Positions 21,659 through 31,440 of a stretch of DNA of 44,018 nt are shown here, piece by piece (positions within the stretch are counted from its first letter, which is position 1; the number at the start of each line of letters is the position of its first letter). This DNA comes from a virus: IMG/VR virus record IMGVR_UViG_3300034072_000527, positions 1 through 44,018 of that record. One strand, 5' to 3'. The notes under the pieces were generated by a model. That model did no database searches, was not told the origin of the DNA, and saw only the letters and a program-made list of their open reading frames with translations. The translations under genes and the position numbers were made by a program.

Positions 21659-24442
21659 TTATTCCTCTGTGGCAAGAACGCTCACCGACTGACGAATGAT
21701 CGTCCCGAGGGTGGCGTTGGTGCGAGTGGTGATGGTGGCGGTGAAGGTGCGATCCTGCGTTCCGCCAGCGTTGTCGGTGGACGTGATCGTCCCAGCGACC
21801 GTGCGGGTGTACACAAGCTCGCCCGTGGTCCCGTCGCCGGGCAAAGGCTCGTAGCCCGTGAGGCGCTCGGAACCCCCGGTGATCGTCAGGGTGGCCCAGC
21901 CAGCTGTGGTGGAGCTTCCGACCGTGCGGTCGAGGCGGACGGTCACGGTACACGAGATCGTCTTCGTCGCGTCGACGGTCCGAGAACCCAAGGGTCCCGT
22001 GGGGGTTGCGCCCCAAGCGGAGACCGCGCTGGACCAGTTGCTCACCCCGGTCGAGGTGGCAGGGTAGGTCGCGGTGTTCCGGCTCTCGGCGGAGTACCAA
22101 GTCAGGATTTGGATCGGGTTCCCGTTGGTCCCGAACGGCCCCACAGTGACCGAGGAGGATGCCCCGGTGTCGGTGGACTGCGCGCTGTTCTTGAGGATAC
22201 CTGCGGACAGGCTCCCTCCGAAGTAGGCGTCGCCGTTGGTCTTGAGGTAGCTGATCGCGTTGGCTTCGGAGCAGAAGGCGATGTCCATCTTGGGACCGAA
22301 CCATTCGATGAACTGACCGGCGGAGCCGAAGCCCACTCCCGCCACCTTCATGTGCGTCCCGTTGTCCCAGACGATCCTCCCGGTGCCCACGTTCCAATCC
22401 CCGTTCTGGGTGATCGTCGCGTTGAGAGCGCCGGAGTTCAGTCGCTCGACGTCGAGGTTGCCGATGGCTGCCTGCTTGATGCGAACGACGCCGCCGGAGA
22501 CCTCGAAGGGCACCGTCGGTGCAGCCCCCGGGGTCACGATGGCGAAGCGGTCGGCGAGGATGGTGAAGTCCCCGCTGGTCCCGTCGTTGTTCTGCACGAA
22601 CCCGGTGACGTATCCGTTGACGTCCAACGACACACCATAGCGCGCCTGCAGCCCGTTGACCGAGCTTTGCAGCGTCGAGACCGAAGCGGTGTTCCCGTTC
22701 ACGGTCGTGGTCAGGGTCGAGATGTCGCTCGCCAAGGCGCTGTCGGCACTGGACCGTGCGGTCTGCTCGTTCACGATTGCTGCGGCGTTGGAGCCGATGG
22801 CCGTGTCGATGCCCGACAGGCGGGTGCCGAGGGTGGTGGTCGGGCTGACCTGCACCTTGCTTAGGTCCAGTATCCAGCCAGTCCCTGCGGCGTTTCTTGC
22901 GCCAATCAGGGAGAGATCGGCCACAATCGCGCTATCCCCAGCGGCCCTTGCGGTCTGCTCCGTGGTGATCGCTGCTTCCGCGCTGGTTACCCGGGCGGCG
23001 AGTTCGGCACGGGCCGACGCCTCTGCGGAGTCCCCCGCGATGCGGGCGTTCTGCTCGGTCACGATGGCCGCTTCTGCGGTGCCCAAGCGGGTACCGAGAC
23101 TGTTCACCGAGGAGGTCAAGGCGTTGTCGGCGTCGATGCGCGCGGTCTGTTCCGACTGGATCGCAGCGACGTTCGCGCCGTCAGCCGCCGACAGGGCGCT
23201 GAACCGGGTAGCCAACGTCTCGCCGCCGCCGATCTGCGCGGTCGCGGTGTTGATCACGAACGCCGTCGAGGTCCCGTTGCGGGCACCGAGGAGCGCAAGC
23301 TCCGCTGCGAAGGCGCTGTCGGCAGACGCCGCCGCCGTTTGGTTGGTCACGATGTCGGCTTCGGCCTGACCCACGCGAGACGTGAGCGTGGTGAGCTGTG
23401 AAGCCAGCGCGGCGTCCCCGCTGGAACGGGCCGTGCTTTCCGTCGTGATCGCGGCTTCGTTGTCGTCCATCCGGCTATAAAGCGTGGTGATGTCCGAGGT
23501 CAGCGCGTTGACGGCGTTGATGCGCGCCGTCTGCTCGCTCGTGATCGCCGCTGCGTTAGCGCCGTCCGTGGCCGACAGGGCCGACAGCCGCTGCGACAGG
23601 GTCTCCGTCGGAGACACGCGGGTGGTGTTGAGGTTGAGGATGAACGAGAGGTTGTCGCCGCTCTTCGCCCCAAGAAGCGAGAAGGTGTTGGCGAGAGCCG
23701 TGTCACCCGCGATACGGGCGTTCGTCTCTTCCTGAATGAGGGTCGCCACGCCGGTACCGGGGTCACCGCCAGCGAGGGCGTCGACCACACCCACGAGGGT
23801 GTCGTGGTCGTTTCGCAGGGTCCCGAGGCGCGTATCCACGTCGCCCACAGTCACCGACAGTGCCGCGATGGCGTTGTCAGTGGACAGCTGCAGGGATGCG
23901 ATGGAGCCGTTCGCGGCCACCACGGCTTGGTCCACCCGATCAATGTCGAGGGCCTGCGCGAGGATGCTTTCGGCGTTGAGGTCGATGTCGGCGATGCGGT
24001 TGCGGAAGTTGTCGAGGACCTGATCCTCAAGGACCAGCTCCGCCAACTCCTGCGCGACGTTCGCCGGATCGGTCACGATGCCGAGGGTGTCCCCAAGGCG
24101 CACCTGCGCGGCGCGGAGTGATCGATCATAGAGGCCGGTGACCTCTTGCTGCTTGTAGAGCAGCTGCTGGACGGCAATGTTCAGGTCCTCTGCGGTGAGG
24201 ATGTTGCCGTCCTGAAACTTCACGAGCTGCTCCTCTACGGGAGTCTGACGCTCGATTTCGATTGCGGCCCCTGCGGCCACTGCGGCGGGCAGCCGAAGCC
24301 GCGTCGCCGAGGGCCACGAGAAGGGGACCACGGGAGTCCCATTGACCCGCACCTTGACGTGCGAGCGGTTGATGTACGGGAACGGCACGTCAAAGTCGCG
24401 CTGTCCCGCAGCCGCGACGTAGGTCACGTATGGTTGGGTCAA
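21659..24442 (-). CDS. Chimeric tail fibre: T7 gp17-like N-terminus, gpJ-like C-terminus
   Basis: A 927-residue protein. Residues 1-140 match the T7 gp17 particle-binding domain (YVAAAGQRDFDVPFPYINRSH, NILTAEDLNIAVQQLLYKQQE). Residues 200-600 are degenerate coiled-coil repeats around ITTEQTARAAGDSAI. From about 620 (DVNGYVTGFVQNNDGTSGDF) the sequence resembles the DUF1983/lambda gpJ-type central and tip regions of siphophage tail proteins. Starts at TTG 24442 with GGAG eight bases upstream. It anchors fibres to the tail and may carry the distal baseplate-like part. Confidence 0.88.
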   Translation of the reverse strand: MTQPYVTYVAAAGQRDFDVPFPYINRSHVKVRVNGTPVVPFSWPSATRLRLPAAVAAGAAIEIERQTPVEEQLVKFQDGNILTAEDLNIAVQQLLYKQQEVTGLYDRSLRAAQVRLGDTLGIVTDPANVAQELAELVLEDQVLDNFRNRIADIDLNAESILAQALDIDRVDQAVVAANGSIASLQLSTDNAIAALSVTVGDVDTRLGTLRNDHDTLVGVVDALAGGDPGTGVATLIQEETNARIAGDTALANTFSLLGAKSGDNLSFILNLNTTRVSPTETLSQRLSALSATDGANAAAITSEQTARINAVNALTSDITTLYSRMDDNEAAITTESTARSSGDAALASQLTTLTSRVGQAEADIVTNQTAAASADSAFAAELALLGARNGTSTAFVINTATAQIGGGETLATRFSALSAADGANVAAIQSEQTARIDADNALTSSVNSLGTRLGTAEAAIVTEQNARIAGDSAEASARAELAARVTSAEAAITTEQTARAAGDSAIVADLSLIGARNAAGTGWILDLSKVQVSPTTTLGTRLSGIDTAIGSNAAAIVNEQTARSSADSALASDISTLTTTVNGNTASVSTLQSSVNGLQARYGVSLDVNGYVTGFVQNNDGTSGDFTILADRFAIVTPGAAPTVPFEVSGGVVRIKQAAIGNLDVERLNSGALNATITQNGDWNVGTGRIVWDNGTHMKVAGVGFGSAGQFIEWFGPKMDIAFCSEANAISYLKTNGDAYFGGSLSAGILKNSAQSTDTGASSSVTVGPFGTNGNPIQILTWYSAESRNTATYPATSTGVSNWSSAVSAWGATPTGPLGSRTVDATKTISCTVTVRLDRTVGSSTTAGWATLTITGGSERLTGYEPLPGDGTTGELVYTRTVAGTITSTDNAGGTQDRTFTATITTRTNATLGTIIRQSVSVLATEE

Positions 24443-24459
24443 TGGGTTTCTCCGTAGGG

Positions 24460-27400
24460 TTATTCGAGCTGGTCCGCCCGGGTCGGCGTCAGGCCGATGG
24501 CCTGCGTATCCGCGATGGCAGCCGCTCGGGCTTCTTCGGGGGGCATGACGAGGTCCATGTACGCCTTGAACGAGCGCGAGGCCTCTCGGTCCGCCAGATA
24601 GGTCTGGTTGCGCTGCTCGAAGATCGCCCTGGCGTCCTCGTTGAAGTCCCCCATCACTTCGGTGATGGCGTCCTGCACCTGCGACTTGGTCGTCAGGGAC
24701 TGGAAGTCGGGATCGGCCAGCAGGTCCTCAAGCGCCTCACGCATCGATAGGCCGTCCGAGTTGACGGCTTCGGTTGCGCGGATGCGGCGCAGCTCCGACA
24801 GCTCCTCGCTGGTCAGGTCGAACCCGGCAGGGTCCGCCTTCTTGAGGTTGGTCAGGTTCACGCCGAGCGCCCGGATGCGCTGAGACAGCTCGTCCAAGTC
24901 TCCGACGGTCCCAGCGGCGAGGCCCATGGTCCTGCCGTCCACCTCGTTCCCCAAGGGGTCGATGCGGGTCGGGAGGTAGGCACCCATGCCGGGCGTGACC
25001 TTCGTTAGCTGATCGATCAGACTGACGGCTTCGAGAGCCGTTCCGTTCGCCGTCTCGTTGACCTGCCGGATGGTGCCGGAGGCCGGGAGGATTCGGGCCG
25101 CCGCGCCGCCATACAGCTTCTGGAAGTACTCCACTGCGGCCTCTGGGCTGGGGGAGGAGATTGCCTCCGCCAAGTCCCGCGCGCCGGTCATGTAGCTCTT
25201 CTCAAGGATGCTATCGCGTACGCCGTGGAACGCCGTAGCCAGCGCCTGTGCGACGGCCTCGGAGTCCCCGTACTGCGCGCCAGCCTCTTGCCGTGCCTGA
25301 TACATCTGCCCGATGATCGCCCCCAGTGCGAGGGTCATCGACAGAGGATCGAGGCGCGACAGCTCGACGTACCCGCCGCCCGGCAGGTTAAGCCGGTTCG
25401 GGGGCGCACCTCCGAGGTTGCCGGAGCTTTGGTAGCCGCCGTTGGTGACCGTGATGGCACCAGACGCCGCCATCATCATGCCGAAGCCCATGACGGTGCC
25501 GCCGATCTCCATCCGAGCGCGCTCAAGCGCCGCCTCGGGTCCGCCTCTGGCGAGGATTTCGGCGACCTCTTTGGACTTCGCGGCCCACGGGGTGTAGCTC
25601 ACGAGGCCGCGTTCGAGGATGCGCGTCGGGGTCCCGATGTACGGGAACAGGATGCCCTTGAACTGACCGAGTCCGACGACGGTGTCGAGACCGTCAGCCA
25701 CCCTTGCGGCGGCCCGGCCCACGTTCGTCTGCGGTCCGTCGAGGAACAGGACCTTGTCCGCCTCTTTCTCAAGGGCGTACCCACGGTTCAGCAGGAACTT
25801 GTCCGCTTCGTCGAGGTCCTTGCCGTCGAGGATTTTACGCTCGACCGCCGCGAGGATTTCTTCCGGCGGCATGTCGACCAGCTGCTGGGTCCGCTTCGAG
25901 ACCCACTCGACGATCTTGTCTTCGGGGATGTTTCGGCGGATCGCCTCCTCAGTCGCGTGACCGGCGCTCAGGGCGTAGACCTCGCGGGCCTGAACCATGG
26001 CCCGGCCATAGTCGTCGAGGGTGCCTGACACGACCTTGGCGGTCGCGGTGCCGATGGCGTCCAGAACCCCCCCTGCGACAGCTGCGCTGCGCTCAAGGAT
26101 GTTCACCAGAGAAGCCAAGGGCGCATCGCTTGCTGCGCGGGCGTTCAGGCGCTCGTTGAAGGCGTCCACGTCTCCGACTTTCAGGCGGGCCTTGAGGTCG
26201 TACTCGCGGATCGCGGGCGGGCGGTAGCCGTTGGCGACCATTGCCTGCCGCGCAGCGGAAGCGCGCAGGCGCACCTTGGATGCCCCCGCGACTCCGGCGA
26301 TGTTCCGAATGTCGTCGAGAGCTTCCCACTTGATGCGTCGCATGGCAGCCTTGAAGCCTTCGAGCTGCGCCTTCCAGCGCACGGCCTTCGATGCCTCGTT
26401 AGCCAGCTCGTAGATCAGGGCTTCCTTGTCGTTGCCCTCTGCGCGCGCCACGCGGGCGGCGATAGAGCGGGCCATGGGGTTCCGAAGGGTGTAGTGGAGC
26501 TGCGCACCGATGAAGTTGATCACGCCGGTCATGGGGGTGAGGGTGTTCGACTTGATGAACGCCTCGAAGGTGTTCTTCGTCCTGATCCACCCGCCGACCT
26601 TTGCAGCCCGCGCGGGGTCCAGAAGGACCTCTGCCACCTCTTCGAGGTTCGACAGGTCGCGTACGCGGTTCAGCAGCTCGTTCAGCCCGTCGTCGCCAAG
26701 GTTGTCCATGGCTTCCTTCACGCGGGCGGCGACCTCGTCAGCGGAGGCTTCTACCTCACGCCCGTCGGCCATCTGCTTGAACAGCAGGTCCCGGCTCTTC
26801 GAGAGCATCCCGAGATTTCGCCCGGCGGTGCTGATCAGGTACTGCCCCTTCGCGCTCCAGCGGAGAGCGTCGGAGAGGTTCTGCGCCAGCTCGGCCCGGG
26901 CTTCCTTGTTGCCCTTGAGGACCTCGGGAAGGAGGTCGTTGGTGGTGCGGGAGAACTTCGCCCCGGCGAGGAGCTTCACCATGGTCCCGAGGCTTGCGCC
27001 GCCTTCGGCTGCCTTGGTGTTGGCGATCCACTTGTCGAGCGACGCCTCGTCGAGGCCTCCCCGGAAACGGTCGCGGAGCATCTTCTGCATCCCGTCGACT
27101 GTCCGGGTCCCCATGCCTGCCTTCTCAAGGATGGCGCGGGAGATGTCGTTCAGCTGCTCGGCAGCTTGGATAATCAGGTCGCCTTCGTCGCCGAAGTCAG
27201 ACAGGTCGAGGCCGAGGAGCGAGCGGAAGTGCGGGTCCTTGGTCCAGTTGCCGGTCTTGACGACTTCTTCGAGGCTCTGCGCCATGGTTCGGGCAGCCTG
27301 GGGGGTCAGCTTGGCGACCTTCTCAAGCAGCAGCTCGCGCTTCGCAGGGTTCGCGAGGTCAGCGCCGGAGGCAATGGCCCCCTCTTCGATCTCGTCAGCG

Positions 27401-28257
27401 CGCTTCCCGGTGATGCGGTTGATCAGCTGGGTCGTCGCGGAGGCCTTCGGGGCAGCGCGGGGCGCGCCAGAAGGGGTGGGAGCAGCGCGCCCGGCAGTGC
27501 GCCGGAGGCTTTCCACGTCTTCCGCCACGTCGTCGGCAACTGCCGTCGCGCGGGCCTGCCACTTGATGTCGAGGCGCTGCGGGCGTCCGTTACGGAACGC
27601 CACGGCAAGACCCCGGGCAGACGAAGTGGCTGCGATCACAGTGGTGCCGAGGATAAAGGAACCGCCCGCCCCGAGCGCGCCCATGTAGGCGGCGTTCTGG
27701 AGCCGGTCCCCGAAATCCCCGTCGGCACTGCCGGAGCCGTAGAGGGCACCGTAGGCAGCACCTTCGGCTGCCATGCGCCCAAGCCCGGCTGCTCGGCCAG
27801 TCTTAACGGCGGTGACGGCAGCCTTCGCGCGCCCGGCCCAGCCAAGGGCGGGAACAAAACCGCCCGCGATCTGCCCGGTCAGGAACGTGCCGGAGAAATC
27901 CCGCTCGTACTTGTCGAGGATCAGACGGTTGCGCCGCAGGCTGTCGTCGTAGTTCAGGCCGGAGCCGCCTAGCCACTCGGGGAGGGAGCTGTCGACGAAC
28001 GCGCCCAGCTCATCCAGATACCCGAAAGTGACGGTGTCGAAGCCCCCTGCGAAGAAGGCACCGACCCGCCCGGTTTCATAGTCATCGACGTCGAGTTGGA
28101 CGACGTCAGGTTCGCGGTCCCGAACCCCACGAACGACCACGGGCGCGCTTCCGCCGGGGGCCATGGGGGACATCCCCGTCTTGACCGGCGGGGGCAGATT
28201 GGGAGACGGCGTCGAGGCCGCTCCCGGTGCCATTGCACCGAAGCTAGGTTCGTTCAT
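24460..28257 (-). CDS. Large internal virion protein (T7 gp16-like)
   Basis: A 1265-residue protein (T7 gp16 has 1318), last of the three core proteins. Its N-terminus is Pro/Gly-rich; 100-210 holds hydrophobic Ala/Gly segments, and most of the rest is helical. By family role it is ejected first or with gp14/gp15 to form the DNA channel across the cell envelope. Unlike T7 gp16 I see no lytic transglycosylase domain at the N-terminus; the lysozyme domain is in the preceding gene instead. Assignment rests on size, order and composition. Confidence 0.85.
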   Translation of the reverse strand: MNEPSFGAMAPGAASTPSPNLPPPVKTGMSPMAPGGSAPVVVRGVRDREPDVVQLDVDDYETGRVGAFFAGGFDTVTFGYLDELGAFVDSSLPEWLGGSGLNYDDSLRRNRLILDKYERDFSGTFLTGQIAGGFVPALGWAGRAKAAVTAVKTGRAAGLGRMAAEGAAYGALYGSGSADGDFGDRLQNAAYMGALGAGGSFILGTTVIAATSSARGLAVAFRNGRPQRLDIKWQARATAVADDVAEDVESLRRTAGRAAPTPSGAPRAAPKASATTQLINRITGKRADEIEEGAIASGADLANPAKRELLLEKVAKLTPQAARTMAQSLEEVVKTGNWTKDPHFRSLLGLDLSDFGDEGDLIIQAAEQLNDISRAILEKAGMGTRTVDGMQKMLRDRFRGGLDEASLDKWIANTKAAEGGASLGTMVKLLAGAKFSRTTNDLLPEVLKGNKEARAELAQNLSDALRWSAKGQYLISTAGRNLGMLSKSRDLLFKQMADGREVEASADEVAARVKEAMDNLGDDGLNELLNRVRDLSNLEEVAEVLLDPARAAKVGGWIRTKNTFEAFIKSNTLTPMTGVINFIGAQLHYTLRNPMARSIAARVARAEGNDKEALIYELANEASKAVRWKAQLEGFKAAMRRIKWEALDDIRNIAGVAGASKVRLRASAARQAMVANGYRPPAIREYDLKARLKVGDVDAFNERLNARAASDAPLASLVNILERSAAVAGGVLDAIGTATAKVVSGTLDDYGRAMVQAREVYALSAGHATEEAIRRNIPEDKIVEWVSKRTQQLVDMPPEEILAAVERKILDGKDLDEADKFLLNRGYALEKEADKVLFLDGPQTNVGRAAARVADGLDTVVGLGQFKGILFPYIGTPTRILERGLVSYTPWAAKSKEVAEILARGGPEAALERARMEIGGTVMGFGMMMAASGAITVTNGGYQSSGNLGGAPPNRLNLPGGGYVELSRLDPLSMTLALGAIIGQMYQARQEAGAQYGDSEAVAQALATAFHGVRDSILEKSYMTGARDLAEAISSPSPEAAVEYFQKLYGGAAARILPASGTIRQVNETANGTALEAVSLIDQLTKVTPGMGAYLPTRIDPLGNEVDGRTMGLAAGTVGDLDELSQRIRALGVNLTNLKKADPAGFDLTSEELSELRRIRATEAVNSDGLSMREALEDLLADPDFQSLTTKSQVQDAITEVMGDFNEDARAIFEQRNQTYLADREASRSFKAYMDLVMPPEEARAAAIADTQAIGLTPTRADQLE

Positions 28258-28272
28258 GGGGTTCCTTGGGGT

Positions 28273-30474
28273 TTACTTGGGGAGGAGGGCGTTCAGCTTG
28301 GGGCCGAACCGCTGCTCAGTGAGGGTCTTGGCCTCGGCGGGGGTCTTACCTTCGGCCAGCAGGCGGCTGTAATAGACCAAGGACTGGTCGATCATGTCGT
28401 TTGCCTGCTCGGTCAGGATACGCCCCCGGTTGCCGGGAACTCGCAGCTTGATGGCGGCTTCCCACTGGTCGCGCAGGTCGATGTCAGCGGCTCTGATATA
28501 AGAGCGGGCCTCGTCGCTGTTCTGCAGGGCGTTCTCGACCGAGTTCGCCACGGACATGACGTTGGCGAGAAGCTCAGGACCGATGTCAGGGTTGGCCGCA
28601 GCGGCGCGCAGACCAGCACTACGCGCCTCGCCTCCCGACAGGTTGCCGGTGATGAGAGGTGCCAGAATGGCTGCGGTTTCGTCTTCCAGCAGCTTGCGCT
28701 TGCGGCGGTCTTCGGCGCGGTCCGCTCGGGCTTCCGCGCGTTCTGCCGCGCTTTCGCGCCGGTCCTGCTCCGCGCGGGACAGCCGGAACAGCGCGTTCGC
28801 GTCGTCCAGACTGATGCGGCGTTCCGCCAGGGCGTCCCGGATTTCCTTGTCGGAGAGCGGCTCGCCCTGCCCGAGAAGGCGAAGGGAGAACGCGCCTGCA
28901 TTGTGGCCCTGCTCTTCGGCCTGCCTCACAGCCCATGCCTGTCGCATACGGGCCGTCGCCGAGGCGTAAAGCTCGTCCATGCGGGCAACCTGCTCCGGCG
29001 AGAACTGCACGTCCTCAATGCCGACGATGTCGACCATTTCCCCCGACTGTTCGAGGCGGGTGATGGGGTCGGCGAACGGACTCTGCAGGCGAAGGCCCCC
29101 GGACTCCGGCGCGGTCCCCGAAGGGGCGGCGGCAGGCTCCGGCGCGGTCCCGTAGAACTCACGCGCGGCCTTCATTCGGTCGCGGGTACTCTTTCGGTCC
29201 GACCGCTCGTAGAAGTGGTCGATGGCCCGGGCTGCTTCCTCTGGCGTCTCCGCGTTGAGGATCGCATCCCGCTGCTTCTTGGTCATCCCGGCAGCTTGGT
29301 AGTTGTCCAGCTCCCACTTGATGAACTGCACCGATTGCTCGGGGCTGGCGTTCTTGGGGTGGACCCCCACGATGCGCTTGAAGTTCTCGACCCGGTCCTC
29401 GCGCCACTGCGCGTGACCAAAGGCGGTCCCGTTGTCGCCGACCCGGGAGCTGTCGAAGCTGCTCTCGTGCTGGAGGTTCCCGAGGAACCCGGCGATAACG
29501 ACGTCGGACAGGCCGACTTCCTTGAAAGCTGCAGCAAACTGCCCGGCGGTGCCGGTGGCGTTCACGGTGCCTTCCTGCGGAGCGCCGACGGACTCCGTCA
29601 GCTCAACGCCAGTGGACACAGGAGCGCGGGTACGCTGGCGAAGCCCGGCGTACAAGCCTGCTGCCTCGGCGAACCGGCCCTCTTCTTCAAGCGCCCGCGC
29701 CGCGTTGGCGACGGATAGGAAGACGTTCTCCGCGAACTCCTCGTCGGTGACGATGGAGGGCAGGAGGGTGCGGGCAGCAGCGAGGTCGACCGTCCCGGTC
29801 TCAAGCGCCTGCTCGGTGATGTTGGTGTTGAAGTGGCCGAAGGCCTCGGCCTTGAACTTGGTCTCCACCATTTCCCGGGCGGCGGCTTGCGCCTTGGGCC
29901 GGGTCGTCTGGATGGTCTCTGCGAGGTACCGCATGGCCCCGGGGGACTGCAGGTAATCCCGCAGCTCGCCGGTCTCAGGGTCCTTCGCGAAGTTGGTGAA
30001 GAAGTCTTCGATGCTCGCGTCGATCTCAGCGAGGCGCTCTTCGAGGATCGGGCTTTCCTGCCCTTCGATCAGCGCCTTGAGTTCTTCGTCGAACTCCCGG
30101 CTCGCCTTGGAGAAGTTGGTGACGGTGCGCCCCTTGGTGACCGCGTTGCGGTACCCGAGGCTCTTGTTCATCATTTCCTCGTCGACGGTGCCTACGGCCT
30201 CGTCAGCGAAGCCCTGCGCGATGTTGTCCTTCTCGTCGAGGGCGTTCTTGTTCGTCATGTAGTTGACGATGTCGGAGCCAGCGTCCTGCGCCAGCCCAAG
30301 GGTCCGAAGGAGCGCCTCTGCGCCACCGACGTCGCCCCGACGGGCCGTGCGGAGGTTGCCTGCCGACTCAAGCGCGGGTGCGCGGGTCTCGCGGCGTTCT
30401 GCGATGATCGACGTGCGCCGACCGATCTGCTCCTGCTGCTGTACGTCCCGCGCCCGGTTCTGTGAGAGGTTCAT
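28273..30474 (-). CDS. Internal virion protein with lysozyme domain (T7 gp15-like position)
   Basis: A 733-residue protein (T7 gp15 has 747). Residues about 308-445 form a phage tail lysozyme domain (PF18013 type): GQFAAAFKEVGLSDVVIAGF, NLQHESSFDSSRVGDNGTAF with likely catalytic E337, AQWRED, and VQFIKWELDN. The flanks are long charged helices typical of ejected core proteins. It would open a small hole in the peptidoglycan during DNA entry. The ATG overlaps the upstream stop (ATGA). Confidence 0.9.
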   Translation of the reverse strand: MNLSQNRARDVQQQEQIGRRTSIIAERRETRAPALESAGNLRTARRGDVGGAEALLRTLGLAQDAGSDIVNYMTNKNALDEKDNIAQGFADEAVGTVDEEMMNKSLGYRNAVTKGRTVTNFSKASREFDEELKALIEGQESPILEERLAEIDASIEDFFTNFAKDPETGELRDYLQSPGAMRYLAETIQTTRPKAQAAAREMVETKFKAEAFGHFNTNITEQALETGTVDLAAARTLLPSIVTDEEFAENVFLSVANAARALEEEGRFAEAAGLYAGLRQRTRAPVSTGVELTESVGAPQEGTVNATGTAGQFAAAFKEVGLSDVVIAGFLGNLQHESSFDSSRVGDNGTAFGHAQWREDRVENFKRIVGVHPKNASPEQSVQFIKWELDNYQAAGMTKKQRDAILNAETPEEAARAIDHFYERSDRKSTRDRMKAAREFYGTAPEPAAAPSGTAPESGGLRLQSPFADPITRLEQSGEMVDIVGIEDVQFSPEQVARMDELYASATARMRQAWAVRQAEEQGHNAGAFSLRLLGQGEPLSDKEIRDALAERRISLDDANALFRLSRAEQDRRESAAERAEARADRAEDRRKRKLLEDETAAILAPLITGNLSGGEARSAGLRAAAANPDIGPELLANVMSVANSVENALQNSDEARSYIRAADIDLRDQWEAAIKLRVPGNRGRILTEQANDMIDQSLVYYSRLLAEGKTPAEAKTLTEQRFGPKLNALLPK

Positions 30475-30959
30475 ACGTCACCGGCCTTCCTGATGGCGAG
30501 CTTGCTGTTCTGGATGCCTGCCCAGCCCGAGGCGGCTGCCCCGGCGACCTGCAGCCCGGCACCCAACAGGGTCGGCGACTGCACCTGCGAGAGCATACTC
30601 TCGGCTTCGGCGTTGTTGGCCGCGTTGCGGCTTTCCATGTTGGCGATGGTGCGCGAACCCTGCAGCTCCATCTGCATGGCGCTGTCGAACAGGAGGCCCT
30701 CAATGGAGCCGCCGTTCAGGCCCAGCCCGGCTTCACCGGCAGCGGTCCTGATCCGGCCCTGCTCGCGGCGCGCGTTGCGCATCTGATCGAACAGCTCGGC
30801 GGAGGCCGCGTCACGGTTCTCCTCGTTGACCAGCTCCTGCTGGGCACGGATGGCCTTGGTCTGCGCCTTGGCCGACTTGGCCTGCGCGATGGCGCTCCCG
30901 GCTGCGCCGACGGTCGAGACGACGGCGAGCGCAATGGACGCCGAAACGGGATCACACAT
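30471..30959 (-). CDS. Internal virion protein B (T7 gp14-like)
   Basis: A 162-residue protein beginning MCDPVSASIALAVVSTVGAAG, the hydrophobic N-terminus usual for gp14-like proteins. A charged helical centre follows (KAQTKAIRAQQELVNEENRD), then a Gly/Ala-rich end. In T7 gp14 forms the outer-membrane pore on ejection. It overlaps the upstream gene by eight bases. T7 gp14 is 196 residues. Confidence 0.87.
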   Translation of the reverse strand: MCDPVSASIALAVVSTVGAAGSAIAQAKSAKAQTKAIRAQQELVNEENRDAASAELFDQMRNARREQGRIRTAAGEAGLGLNGGSIEGLLFDSAMQMELQGSRTIANMESRNAANNAEAESMLSQVQSPTLLGAGLQVAGAAASGWAGIQNSKLAIRKAGDV

Positions 30960-31440
30960 GGGTGTTCGTCCTTGCGAAGGTGTGGAAGGTGCGGCCCTCG
31001 GGGCCGTGGTTCGGGTGTTCGGCGAGCAGCTCGAACCCGCCCCAGCGCAGCCAGCGCATGGACAGGGAGTTGCGTCCGTCGATGTAATTCCAGAGGACCG
31101 GGTACTCAGCGTTAAGCTGGTCGAAGTACTGGCGCGTCTGCTTGGCGATGCTGTACCCCTCGCGGCGGATGCCGTCCGTGCCCAGCATCCATACGATGCC
31201 GAGGCCGGGGAGGCCGCCGGGGGCCGCGCCGAAGATCGCGCAGGGTCCGTGGGTGTCGCTCTCAACGCAGAAGGCGATGGAGGACAGGGCGAGGCTGGCT
31301 TGAACCGCCTCGGTCGGCGAGAGCGCGCTGCTGGCGCGGACCTCGTCTATGTCTGATTGGCGCATGTTCGCGCCGATGTGATCGGCCCACGCCCTTGCCG
31401 TATCGGCAGGGACACGGCGAAGGTCGTGGACTTTGATCAT
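30952..31440 (-). CDS. Internal virion protein A (T7 gp13-like, acetyltransferase fold)
   Basis: A 162-residue protein with a GNAT-like layout: FCVESDTHGPCAIFGAAPGG, GIVWMLGTDGIRR and LSMRWLRWGGFELLAEHPNH, then the C-terminal EGRTFHTFAR. Such proteins sit between gp12 and gp14 in T7-like phages and are annotated as gp13. Whether it keeps acetyltransferase activity is unknown. The ATG overlaps the stop of the HNH gene. Confidence 0.85.
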   Translation of the reverse strand: MIKVHDLRRVPADTARAWADHIGANMRQSDIDEVRASSALSPTEAVQASLALSSIAFCVESDTHGPCAIFGAAPGGLPGLGIVWMLGTDGIRREGYSIAKQTRQYFDQLNAEYPVLWNYIDGRNSLSMRWLRWGGFELLAEHPNHGPEGRTFHTFARTNTHV

